NCBI GenBank assembly: GCA_964036045.1
Contig: OZ038397.1
Coordinates: 22,474,032-22,538,031 of the forward strand
Direction: 5' to 3'
Length of the DNA stretch: 64,000 nt
Source of the DNA: Eutreptiella sp. 'Long Island Sound 2002'
Lineage: Eukaryota; Euglenozoa; Euglenophyceae; Eutreptiales; Eutreptiaceae
Below, piece by piece: positions 49,214 to 59,415 of the stretch. The notes beneath the pieces were generated by a model. The model ran no database searches and had not been told where the DNA came from. It saw nothing but the letters and a program-made list of their open reading frames with translations. Position 1 is the stretch's first letter; each line of letters opens with the position of its first letter. A program made the position numbers and the translations under genes.

Positions 49214-49944
49214 CTGCAATTTGTGACTGTTTGTGAGAACCATCTTCGCGTGCTTTGAACCACAGATCTCAGGGCGTTTGTGAACAAGCTCTGGGCCTGG
49301 CGAGTGGTGTGTGCTCCAACGCAGTGGGAACTGATTGTAGTATTTCTATTACCTTGAAGTTTACAGGTTGTGCCGCAACCAAACATTTATCCCACTACTG
49401 TTGTTCGTTGCACTTCTTCTGAAAGAATTCTTGTTCGCCAGCAAGGCAGGTGAAAAATACGAATCAGCGAACACAGAAATATTTGTGATGAGCATAATTT
49501 GTCGTGGAATGAAGGTTGGGGGGGGTTTGTAACGCAGCTCAGCATGGAAAAAATGCACTTTAAAACATGGAAAAATGGGACAATTCGCAAAGCGATATTT
49601 CGTGCTAAAAAATTCAACAGATGACCACCAAAGGAAATTGTCTGGAATGCATGCACTCACTGTGGGATGGATCACAGGAGAGCGATGCCCACGGTCAGCA
49701 GGTAGCAACTTTGCAGAACAAACAGAAGTAGTGAGGAAATATTCTGCCAGAGTTCTTGCAGCTCCTGGTTTTTTGAATCAATCACATGAAGACACATACA
49801 CATGTAGAAACAACACACATTATACATGTCTCTTTCACATGGTTACACATAACACAACATATGATAACATAATATAACATAGTGGGTTGGTATGGGCTGC
49901 GGTTAGTTGGTAGAGGTGGATCCTACGTCTAACTTTTGTCTTAC

Positions 49945-50015
49945 TGTTCCACTAGACGTATCACGTCTTCTGGAACAAGTCTCGCGTCTTCTGGAACAGT
50001 ATGGACTGTTCCAGA
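49945..50015. repeat. Clustered inverted repeats (two adjacent hairpins)
   Basis: Hairpin 1: TGTTCCA-CT-AGACGT, loop ATC, ACGTCT-TC-TGGAACA (49945-49977). Hairpin 2: TCTGGAACAGT, loop ATGG, ACTGTTCCAGA (49990-50015), a perfect 11-bp stem. A partial direct copy of the first arm, GTCTTACTGTTCC followed by AGACGTA, recurs at about 50023-50045. The region precedes a C-rich tract at 50050-50240. Confidence 0.8.
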
Positions 50016-51550
50016 CTTAATAGTCTTACTGTTCCGCAAGACGTATTTTGTCTACCACTCCTCCAGACACCTTACACCAGACACTAGACACCAGTCACCA
50101 GCCACCAGATACCCTTCACCTGTCACCTATTGCACCCCCCCCCCCCCGACCACTGCCTGCACCCACATACCTCGACCTAGCCACATTGCAACCCCCTGCC
50201 ATTTCCCTTCAACCGCCTGGTCACCGCCCTCCCCCCCCCTCCCCAGCCCCCATTCTTCTCGGGTCTATGGTGCATCAGTGCACTGTTCAGCACCTTGAGT
50301 TTGGAACTGTGTACAACATTCGCTGTCTTCCCCGCACTTCGGCTCGCCATGAACGCTTTGACCGTGGTCAGGCCGCTTTGGTGCAATGCTTTCGACGGGG
50401 GACCGCCATGCTTTAAAAAAAAAGAGGCAAACTAAGGTGACAAAAAAAATGATACAGATAAAACCATCATAAAACAACCAGGGACTAGATCTATAACACA
50501 AAATAGGATAGATAACCATCCAATGTAGAAACATAGCTCAATCGTATGCACGACAAAAACCCAAACCCCAACCGTACCTTTCTATGTAGACATTGAAATA
50601 TTGCGGGATACCGAGAATTTGCGTGCAATACACAAACCATCCCATTTATTGGGGCACATTTATTGGACCATTAATTTGGGTGATTTCGCGGGAACCAACC
50701 GCAAAAACCACATATGAAAGCCACCCAAAGCCACCCAATATCAATAAACTACACTACCGCCTACACCAAATTGTCCTTGGAACCGCAGAATTTTCTCACA
50801 TTCTCAATATTGAAGCTATACAAAATTGACAGTGACTTTTTGATTTCTTCGCACCATGTTCGAGGCCATCAAATTCTCAACCTCCGAACAATAGCACGAT
50901 TCCCCAGCCTTAGAATTTTAATCAACCACCAAACACTCCAAAAATTACATTCCTAGCACCGCAACACATTCCCATTAGCTAGCAAGCCCCCACCAGATAG
51001 CTCGGAGCCACAGTGCAAAAAGCATTCCCATAGAAGATAGAGGTGGACAATAGTACCAAAATGCCCTTCTGTTGCCGAATATGCCGAAATAGCAGACTTG
51101 TGTGCTGCTCGGTTTGGGGGGCTTCTGGCAACACCACAAACTCAGACCCTACTTTTTCATGAAAGATCCCACCATCAGACCAGGGTGCGAATTTTACAAT
51201 TTCCTTGTGGCTTCCCTTATTTCTTTTGCCAAACAAACAATCAATCTTCACTTGCATACCTCTTCAACAATTATGACAGGACTTTACTGGTACTTCCATG
51301 CGTGCCATTTCACACTGAATTATCAATCCCATAAAGGGATAGAGCTCAAAAGGTCATGAATCCATTCAATCCATGGTACTGAATGCAGCATTGGAAAGCA
51401 CTGTTCCCACTCCTGGAGATACCAAAGCAAAATTTTGGTGACCTGTGGTGCATCGGCTAAAAGAAACACAAAAAGTTTCCCACTTCTAACAGATTGCAGG
51501 CCCCCAAACAGGGTTGCAGCTCCATTGTAGTAAGACAGACAAGGCGGGAA

Positions 51551-51957
51551 GAAAATTGCTCTGCGGGGGGGGGGGGGGGGGGCACGGAGGCCCATTTTCC
51601 CAACCCACCCCCCTCCTTGGCTGCCGTGACGGGAGGGGGGGTTCAGGGCAGGGGTGCCCGACCTGCCGGGGCGGGGGGGGGGGGGGTCAACCCAACATCT
51701 ATGGCTCAAAATGATACCCACGTCGCGCTGATCATTTTGACTACTCAAATGTGGGGGGGGGGGGATGATTGGTGGAAAAAACTTTTTCGGGCCAAAAGTT
51801 TGTGTTCCTGCGCCTTTGGTGCCAACATCCGTTCTTACACAAAACAAAGGGCCCGACACGGAACCCCATTTCTCCAACCCCCCCCCCCCCCCCCCCTCCT
51901 TCGGCGGCGGCGTCCATGTCCCCCCCCCCCCCCCCCCCCCCCCGCAGAGCAATTTTC
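51551..51957. repeat. Fold-back element with G-run terminal inverted repeats
   Basis: The left end is GAAAATTGCTCTGCGG extending into 18 G. The right end is a 24-base C run followed by CCGCAGAGCAATTTTC, its exact reverse complement. The body, 407 bp overall, contains further runs (14 G at 51673, 12 G at 51753, 19 C at 51878) and an internal direct similarity (CACGGAGGCCCATTTTCCCA versus CACGGAACCCCATTTCTCCA). No coding capacity and no clear target-site duplication are visible. It could be a small non-autonomous transposon, but this is not established. Confidence 0.55.
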
Positions 51958-53673
51958 AGGTCGCCCAACAACCTGTTGTTATCAACCTGCACCAATTGCG
52001 CCAAAATGCAGTGGGTCTTCATGCACACCATCAAATTGTGCCCTGGAACAATGCCAAACTCCACCAAATGTGAACAGCATCAGAATCAGTGACAAATATA
52101 CTACATCTAAATGAGGCTGCAATGAGCGTAATGGCTGCCATGAATATTTACATTTGTGGTTCCAATGGCTCGTTCGGGAATGGTATTTACAGACCTGGCA
52201 TCATGTGCAACAGATGCAGAGATACAACAGCACATGACTATGAAATGGTTAAAACCCCTATGAAAAGCTAACCCCAGATTCCAAGCATAACAGCTGACGT
52301 TCTGAAAGGCAATAAGTGCGCCTGCCCCACAGGCAAGCCACACAAGAGAGCAATGGGCGCCATCGACAATGGGTGTAAGCAGGGCTGTCGCAAGCGAAAT
52401 TAACAAAAAAAAAAAACACTGCGGACACTGAACCTGAAAACAAGGCTATCTTGAATGCACAAAATCCACTCGTTAATGACAGCTGTGGCAGGAGGGTGCT
52501 TGACAATAACCAGCATCTGAAACACACTGTACAATAAAACTCACATGATGGAGTATCACATCCTGACTGAACAACCTTTGTGAGCAGTTCCTCCAATACA
52601 GCAGACTGCAGACTGTCATACCTGTGAAAAGGTCCCTGTATCCAATCATTCGTTCAAATCTTTTCAGATCGTTGACGGTTCCCTGCCCAAAGCAGGACCA
52701 ATCTTCTTAGGTCCTGGATGGATCTGAAAAGGCAACCATTTCAAAACGCAAGGGGGGGGGGAATCCCGGGAAAAGCAAACTGGAAGGTCCCAGGTCCTCA
52801 GGAAAGCAGTGATGCTTGCGACTTCACTGGAAAGAGCCTCACCCTAAAATTCAAAAGGTTTGCGAGTCAGCAGGATGAACTGCAACCTACATTTCATGAC
52901 AGCCTCAAATTGCAAGGTAGACAGGCCTCAATGAGTGAGGTGTCCACTGGGGTCCATATTCAGAACACGTGTTTTGAACCTCCATGGGCTCATGGCAGAA
53001 CAATTTGCAAATGAGGCAGAAATTGGTAGTGAGAAGAAGATCATTTACACATGAAACCAAGCCCACTCATGCACCACCATCCGGTGGCCAGGGGGTGGGG
53101 GCGTGGACCATAAAAAAAAGAGCAAGAAAACGAGGGGGTGGGCCAGGGGGCGGGATCAGTTCGGGGCCTGGCCAATCCCAGCCCCGCCCCCTACCACTCA
53201 CCGACATCACAATCTTGGCAGGAAAACAGGGTGCGGCAAATGGGAGGCCGGATTCACTTACCTGCCTCCTGCAGGTGCCCGTGCTGCACCGCACGCCCCT
53301 CCCCCCCCCGCCCCTGAAGGTCCTCCATGATCCCGTCTGTGTGTGTGCGGATTGTGCGCACATAGCCTTGGGGGGGAGGCATGACTTGCACAGCGGTCAC
53401 AGAAACTCCGTCGCGAGGAGGAAAAAACCTGCCTGTGGTGCCTTTGAGCAGGAAGCATGAAGAAATGGCGCTGGTGGGTCAGGAAGAAGCCGCAACCACT
53501 TGCGGTGTAATACCAAACTGCACCCTGTTCAATGGGTTCTGGTTGCACACCGCCACTGATGCACTTGAGGGGGGCTGGTTCACTACAGGATGATGTCATA
53601 AGTGGTTACAACAGCGGTTACTGGCGGTTGGCAAAGCTGTTTCAGACACCCGCGGCCACTGCTGGCAGTTGAG

Positions 53674-54042
53674 CTACCTCTCTCCGCTGTTCTTACTGCT
53701 GCGGCTTCGGAGCAGCGCAAGGACGCGCTGCAGAGCGTCGCGGCATGACTCCCGTTTGTGGTACCTCTGGACCACCAGAGGGCCCACCTCGGCCGCCCTC
53801 TCCGCCGCCGGTGCCGGTGCTGGGGACCGGAGCAGTCCTGCAGTGGGGGTGCCGGGCTGCGCCCTGCGAGGTGTGCTGTCCCTGCAGGGGGTCGATGGGG
53901 AGGGGGAGGGCATGGTGTGGCGCCGGGGCGTGCCTGGCATGGGGCTGCTGGGGACGGCAAACTTGGAGGGCGAGGTGTGGACCGCGCGCTTCGACACTGT
54001 AAGGTCTGTGTCCTCTCGCTTGCGTTTGCGGGCGTTGGATAC
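53674..54042 (-). CDS. ASPM: ASPM-like C-terminal exon with stop
   Basis: The acceptor is CTGCCTCAG and the preferred frame gives 122 residues and a stop. It begins VSNARKRKREDTDLTVSKRA (a likely nuclear localisation signal), continues with a Ser/Pro/Thr-rich stretch containing MPGTPRRHTMP, and ends near RYHKRESCRDALQRVLALL. The family C-terminus has ETPxRxR..., WVLRRDNxEEIxxPLQAIxxVxxxL, so order and character fit. The P-rich linker with TP and SP sites could be phosphorylated in mitosis (inference). Confidence 0.65.
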   Translation of the reverse strand, partial: VSNARKRKREDTDLTVSKRAVHTSPSKFAVPSSPMPGTPRRHTMPSPSPSTPCRDSTPRRAQPGTPTAGLLRSPAPAPAAERAAEVGPLVVQRYHKRESCRDALQRVLALLRSRSSKNSGER

Positions 54043-54613
54043 CTGAGGCAGCAGCGCAAAAGAATGTGGGCGAGCTGCGGTGCAGAGGGTCAGGCTTCAT
54101 GGGGGGAGGGGGGCATATGTTGCAATAGATGTGTTCGGATGATCTGGTGCGTCCTTCATCCATTGCCCTCAGGCCCTACAGCGAGAAGGCCCCTACCAGC
54201 CTGACTGGCGGTACACACAGGCCTCTGCTTGAGAAGACGCAGTCCAAAGAGTGTCTCGGGCGCAGTGGCAAAAGCAGTGGCTGGCGATTGCTGCAGGGGT
54301 TGGGGGTGAGCAAAATGGTGGAGAGCAGTTGGGGACAGAAGGAAGCGGTCGCAGCGGAACAAACCCTCATCACCCTCTTCGAGCACAGGCCTGGGTACAC
54401 ACCTCGCTATGCACCAGCCCCCACCTTTGGACAAGCACGCGCAAAGAGACACTCGCGTGCTTGGCACACCTGTTGGCAATCGGATTCTTCCAGCAGCGGC
54501 TTGGCGCTTCCCTTTGCCTTCGCTTGATCTGTGTGGATGGGATAGAGCAGGGTCACGACGTGCGCTGGAGAAACCTTGCGTGCAGGCAACACGCCTGACG
54601 CATGATGGCATAC

Positions 54614-55220
54614 CTTTGGCATCCTCCTGGTCCCCGAGCCGGGGCCGCTTGCTCTGCACCCACGTTGGCTCTGTCTTGGCAGTGGCAGCCGCGGCAGACT
54701 GGCCAGCCAGACTGTCCGATGTTGATTGCGAAGCACCAGGGCTGCCATCTGCGGTCGCAGAGCCATCTTCGCTCTCGTGTGTGCGCTTGGTGCCCACTCT
54801 GTACGTTGGGGCTGGTGTGGCTCTGATGCCATCCCGTGAGCTGCCGGCAGCCCGAGCCACAACGTGGGGCTCCGTGGTACTGGAGGTCGCAACCTCCGAC
54901 CCCTGATCGACGGCCTCGGTGCTGATTGCTGCGCCTCCTGCATCCCGTGAAGCCAGCCCATCAACAGCCTGCACTTCACCCGCAGCAATGGCAGCGGCAC
55001 TGGCCGCAGCCGTGCCCATGACTTGTGCGGGGCGTGGCCCGGGCTTCGGTAGATCAACGCCACGCTTGCGCTTGCGCAGCCACGACTCAGCGCTGGGCCC
55101 GGGATCGGTGCTGTTGGGCCGCAGGACGCGGCACGGGATCTCTGCGGGCTTCATACTGCAGGACCGCACCGGAGGCAGCACACTGCCGGACCGTGGCCGT
55201 GTGGCGGGGGCGCAGAACAC
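54614..55220 (-). CDS. ASPM: ASPM-like exon: low-complexity basic region
   Basis: This exon is 607 nt (202 codons plus 1 nt), from acceptor CTTCTCTCACAG to donor CCAAAG|GTATGC. It starts VFCAPATRPRSG, contains SWLRKRKRGVDLPKPG (possible nuclear signal), then an Ala/Ser/Thr-rich unstructured stretch, and ends TKRTHESEDG..., KRPRLGDQEDAK. I know no family counterpart for this insert. The assignment rests on frame, splice sites and position between conserved exons. Confidence 0.62.
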
Positions 55221-55556
55221 CTGTGAGAGAAGACGGGGGGTGAGGTTGGGAGAGCGGAAGTGAGGAGGGGTCGTGCAGCAGGACATTGAGCAGGCGTGAT
55301 AGATCGGCAGGGGCAGGCAGCAGGGAACAGACAGGGGAGGCAGGACGAAAAGGGCCAAAGGAATTGCGTCATGCGGCGTCCCTCATCCCAACCCACGTCA
55401 GCGATGATGCAGCGACCACATTGACACCGCCAACGCTACTATCGATGCCAACACCGCCACCGCCACCGCCCCACCACCGCTAAGGCGGAACCCCAAGCCA
55501 ACACACACCACACCGCACCACATCAACGTCCTTCCATAGACACTCCCAGCAAACAC

Positions 55557-55679
55557 CTGCGCACTCGAGACGCTGCGGGCCGTCTGGTAGACAGCGGAAC
55601 GCTGGGCGTCCTTCATTTTGGATGCGTAGTAGTCCTGCAGCTTATGCAGCTTCTTGAGGCACATTGGGGCTCCAAACAC
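55557..55679 (-). CDS. ASPM: ASPM-like exon: helix after the ARM repeats
   Basis: This exon is 123 nt (41 codons), phase 0 at both ends, from acceptor CACTTGCAG to donor GCGCAG|GTGTTT. It encodes LKKLHKLQDYYASKMKDAQR, comparable with the family segment LYKLTAHKHKMNTERILYK that follows the ARM-like repeats. Confidence 0.72.
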
Positions 55680-56735
55680 CTGCAAGTGCAGGAGACGACA
55701 GCTGAAGCCGCATGGTTGGGGATTTGGGGACTGGCACCCCCCACCCCCACCGGGCAAAGGGCCCGATTCTGCGCTGTCAGTCTGCAATGCCAGTTGATGG
55801 TGTCACTCGAGGTGGTGTACCCTGCACCTGTTTACCTTTCCAGGCCATATCGAGGGAACAGGGCATAGGGCTGACGGAACAGCCCACAATTGAAGAGACC
55901 CTTGACAGCAGCGCCGCATGAGACCAACACTCAATCGCCACATTTTGCCCGTTCGTCCATTAGGCTTGGATCCCCCCCTCCCCTTTTATGTGTCACCCCA
56001 CTTTATCATTCCATTAAAATAACTGTGACACATTCGGGGCCAATGCAAAAATATAGCAAGGCTTTCCCGACTCGGAACTGATCCTTGCTGAAGGAGGAAA
56101 CACAAATGACCAGTTTTGCACCCCCTGGACGATGGTCCACGTGGGCAAAGCACATGGGCAAAGGGATGCATGACAGAATGCACATATGGAACGAGAGACA
56201 AAGCGGCAAGAGACAAACTGCACCGTAACACTTTACCGCCACCAACTGACAATACAAGGGAACCCCCCCCCCCCCCCCAAATGGGAAAACCTGTTCATAC
56301 GGTCTGTGCTGAGTAGTACGTTGCAGACGCTGGCTTGCATCCTGTTGGCCGCTTTGGCTGCAGAGGATGGGGTGGCGGCAAATCCCGGGACCCACAGGTG
56401 TTGGTGCAAAAGATTTGACACTGTGGCACCTTCCATTTGCCTCCGCTACCACCCATATGGCAGAGCAAAAAACTTGGCGGTCCCATACACAGTGAGCCAA
56501 GGGAAGGCGCTCGGCAGTAACTGTGACACCCGGTCACTTGTGTGTAACGACTGCCATGGGGCCCGCACTGCTTGCAGCAGTTACACACGGACCTATGCAC
56601 TGGCGGCCTTTGATTAGCCTGCTGAGACGGATCGCAGACGCCATCGTTCAGAGAGAGCATCTCGAAACTCCTGGTGCCTGATACCTGATGCCTGATCCAC
56701 ACCCTCCAAAAAAGAAGCGGGAAACAGCCATGCAC

Positions 56736-56992
56736 CTTCACAAAACGAGCCTCATCGCGCTGCATCAGCTCCACAAGCCCCATGCACTTGCCGAAGAGCT
56801 CATACTGTTCCTTGTGCGTGAACAAGAAATCGCACAGTGCCGGCACCAGCAGCGGCTCGCGCCACATTGCCGGCATACAGCACTGGGAGCGGCACAGATG
56901 GATCAGCACTCCCAATGCATGGCTGACCAAATGGCCTCCCACGCCGGACTGGTTGGATCCAGTGATGTAACTGACCAGCAATGGAATGACAC
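56736..56992 (-). CDS. ASPM: ASPM-like exon: ARM-like repeat
   Basis: This exon is 257 nt, from acceptor GATTTTGCAG (phase 1, completing the Gly codon of the preceding exon) to donor GTGAAG|GTGCAT (phase 0). It starts VIPLLVSYITGSNQSGVGGH and includes SHALGVLIHLCRSQ. The family has AIPILYxLIRSCNRSxPxxE followed by HALxVLLNL, an armadillo-like C-terminal fold. It continues ALCDFLFTHKEQYELFGKCM. This exon is present only in this gene part. Confidence 0.82.
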
Positions 56993-57762
56993 CTGCAAAA
57001 TCGTATGTCCGAATGGCGAATCATGCAAACATGGCATAGGACAGGCTGGGCCAACAAGGGAGGGGGGGGTTCGGGATTTGGACGCAAATGGTTGGCGTGG
57101 TTATCCTCCAACCGTCGGCGGTCGTTCACCCGTGTGATGAGCATAGGCTGTCATTAGTGGCTGGAGAACGGCGGCCCTGGGTGAAGGAGAGCCCAAAAGG
57201 CAGAAGAGCTGGCGCAGTTTGCCCTACCAGTCGTGCAGTGATTTCATTTGTATATTCGGATGGGCACACAATTGCTGAGAAGAAGAACAAAAAACAACGT
57301 CAGAAATGCCATTTTTGTTGAGCTGGAAATCGGCCGGAACTGGGTGTACATTGGGTTAAATTAGCAGGAATCATTACATTCTGGCCCACCTGATTGGCAG
57401 TGACTTGGGCAAACACAAACACCAAACACATGCGCTGTTTGCCCATCCAAAATAGAGAACTGGCCCACAACCAAATGTGTGTGCCAAGGAATCCATTCGA
57501 ATCTGCTCCAACTGCGAGGTTCAACAATCCTAAGGTCCTATCACTGCTGCAAACCATGAGTTGGATTGCTCTGCCCTGCAAACCAAATGTGTGTGTGTGT
57601 GCGCGCGCGTGTGCATGCGACACCTGGGACAACTCAAACCTTGCTGAGAATAAGAGGCTCAACTCCGAGCTCCCACTCTGCAGCCACAACCGTGAGTACA
57701 GAGTGCTGCGTGTGTAGATTTGCATGTGTGTCTGGTGTCTGTGCGTCTGCGTGCGTGATGCG

Positions 57763-57864
57763 ATGTGGTGGGATGCGATGTGGTGTGATGCGATGCGATG
57801 CGATGCGATGCGATGCGATGCGATGCGATGCGATGCGATGCGATGCGATGTGATGTGATGTGAT
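57763..57864. repeat. GATGC/GATGT microsatellite, copy B
   Basis: Counterpart of the pentanucleotide tract at 28643-28752, with a different number and order of GCGAT and GTGAT units. A GT/GCGC tract also lies at 57590-57610 in the same intron. Confidence 0.9.
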
Positions 57865-58715
57865 GCCCGCAGGGTTTGGCAGTGCAGAAAAAATACCCTG
57901 TTTTAGTTCTACCGCGGATGCTTTTGTGCCCAACACATGCCTTCTCACAACCCGCTGGTTCCCCTCTCTTCCCCCACACCATTCCCCAATCCTGTCCCCA
58001 TGACTCCCAAGCATTCCTCCGTGTCTACAGGAGCTTCCCGTCGATGCAGTCCTGTTTGCCACGGGGTACCACATGGCAGGGGCGCATCAAGACTGGCTCT
58101 GCCCCTCCTGGGACTTCATCAGCAAGGAGGGTGTGGGCAAGGGGGCCATGGCGCACGTGGCCGGGGGGCGGTGCTGGGACTGCATTTCATTTGGGGGAAT
58201 CTGCAGATGATCCGTGATTCGACCCCCTGTGTGTCAATCAAAGCTCAAACTGCGAGGTTCAACATTCCTACTTCCTACCGATCATCAGCGAAACCATGAG
58301 TTCTTTGTCCAGGGGCCTCGCTGGCAGGCCTGCGACTAGCACAGAGATTCACAGCTTGTGTGTGTGTGTGTGTGTATGCGCCTGTGTGTGACACCCAAGG
58401 ATTTCAATCAATGCTCCAACTGCGAAATTCAACAGACCTGAAATCCTACCATTCATCACCAAAACCATGACTTCCAAATTTGAGGGGCGACGCTGGCAGG
58501 CTGGCGACTATCACACTGATTCACAGCTTCGGAAGCGGATTAGCTTTGTAGGGGCTGCAGCACAGCACGCAGGATCCCCACGACGCTCATCTGCCCCCCC
58601 ACAGCGTCTGTGCGTGTGTGTGTGTGTGTGCGCGCGCGCCCGCGTGCATTGGAGTCATGTGTTGTATGTGTTGGTGTTTTTTGTACATGTGTGCGATGTA
58701 TTGTCAACAGCACAC

Positions 58716-58881
58716 CTGCTTTGACCACCATGCAGCGCACCATGAAACTGCCCTCTGTCTTCACCTCCAGCTTCTTCACAGCTGCCAGCACTTGTGAAAT
58801 CTTGTGACTCTTCTGCCAGTGCTCAAGAAGGCCTGCAGCTGTATACTTCATGTCCCTCACACGATAGCCTCGCCACAGAGC
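58716..58881 (-). CDS. ASPM: ASPM-like exon: last IQ motif and post-IQ segment (copy B)
   Basis: Same structure and splice sites as 29606-29771: 166 nt, with one residue changed (Cys for Arg in FMVRxMVVK). Here it is followed on the same strand by the matching ARM exon, so this is the natural order. Confidence 0.82.
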
Positions 58882-59380
58882 CTGGAAACCAAGCAATTGC
58901 TGGACACCCCCCATTCCGGTCTTCTCCAGCCCTCTGCAACCCTCCAAGCCCCCCCACCTTCAACACCTTCAACAACAAATCTTGCGTGCTCAAAACACCA
59001 CTGCAATTTGGAGCATTACTTTTGGGCAGTGGAGATCACGCAGGCTTTACCACCTAGCGTCTGTTACACATGGAGCCCAGTGTGTGGCCTGTAACCGAAA
59101 GCTGGCGTAGGTGATCATCTGTGAAGAGACGCACTGACACACAGGACCACAAAAGAAAGAAAGCTTGTTAGCGACCGGAAAACCGGCCCCAGGCGCCTTT
59201 TGCCCACGGGTCTGTTGCAAGTGGGTGACGTGAACGGGCCTGCAGGCATGTGTACATGGCGGGCTCCCATCCCCTGCGCCCCAGGCATTGGAATGATCAC
59301 CTTCCCCCGTCATGGACACCTGTCGGTTTGACCCCCCCCCCCCCCGTGACGACACACACATGCGCCGCTTCAATCATTAC

Positions 59381-59415
59381 CTGAAGGTTCATCGCCAAGG
59401 CGCGCTTTGCCAGAA
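59381..59415 (-). pseudogene. ASPM: ASPM-like IQ exon remnant cut by satellite
   Basis: The last 35 nt of the exon equivalent to 30267-30450 remain, with its donor, encoding about LAKRALAMNLQ (Asn for Lys against copy A). The rest of the exon is replaced by the 26-bp satellite, whose first bases at the junction are TCCAGCGG. Confidence 0.85.

Larger units (their letters stand above)
49214..53673. other. Spacer between the two ASPM-like gene parts
   Basis: This 4.5-kb stretch lies upstream of the 5' part of one copy and downstream of the stop of the other. It should contain the missing first exons and promoter of the first and the 3' UTR of the second. I found no convincing exon. Two short open stretches (minus strand at ~50.27-50.43 kb with an AAAG acceptor-like start, and ~51.33-51.50 kb) do not match anything I know. 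It contains a hairpin cluster, a fold-back element and several homopolymer runs. An N-terminal ASPM region of normal size would be hard to fit here. Confidence 0.5.
53674..59415 (-). pseudogene. ASPM-like gene, 3' part (5' end replaced by satellite)
   Basis: I placed six exon pieces: 59415-59381 (remnant), 58881-58716, 56992-56736, 55679-55557, 55220-54614 and 54042-53674. The first five are phase-compatible. The last needs phase 0, while 54614 leaves phase 1, so a small exon in 54043-54613 is probably missing from my model. The product is the ASPM C-terminal half: post-IQ helix, ARM-like repeats, basic tail. At 59415 the IQ exon is cut in mid-codon sequence and the satellite begins, so this copy lacks its own CH and IQ regions. 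Introns 55680-56735 and 56993-58715 contain nothing else recognised apart from the microsatellite. Transcription would need a promoter from elsewhere. Confidence 0.72.
57713..59415. repeat. 1.70-kb duplicated segment, copy B
   Basis: Partner of 28600-30301. The left edge continues into ASPM intron sequence (GAGTGCTGCGTG) where copy A has the PLE. The right edge stops at CCAGAA where satellite begins, while copy A continues into the IQ exon. Substitution level is about 0.4% by eye, plus microsatellite and poly-C length changes. Confidence 0.95.

Noticed and set aside
50265-50534. Possible further ASPM exon at 50.3 kb
   Set aside because: An acceptor-like T-run with AAAG exists, but two frames are similarly open and neither resembles an ASPM segment.
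54156-55358. A single 400-codon minus-strand gene
   Set aside because: Good acceptor (55220) and donor (54614) sites delimit a 607-nt exon; the rest of the frame is intron-like.
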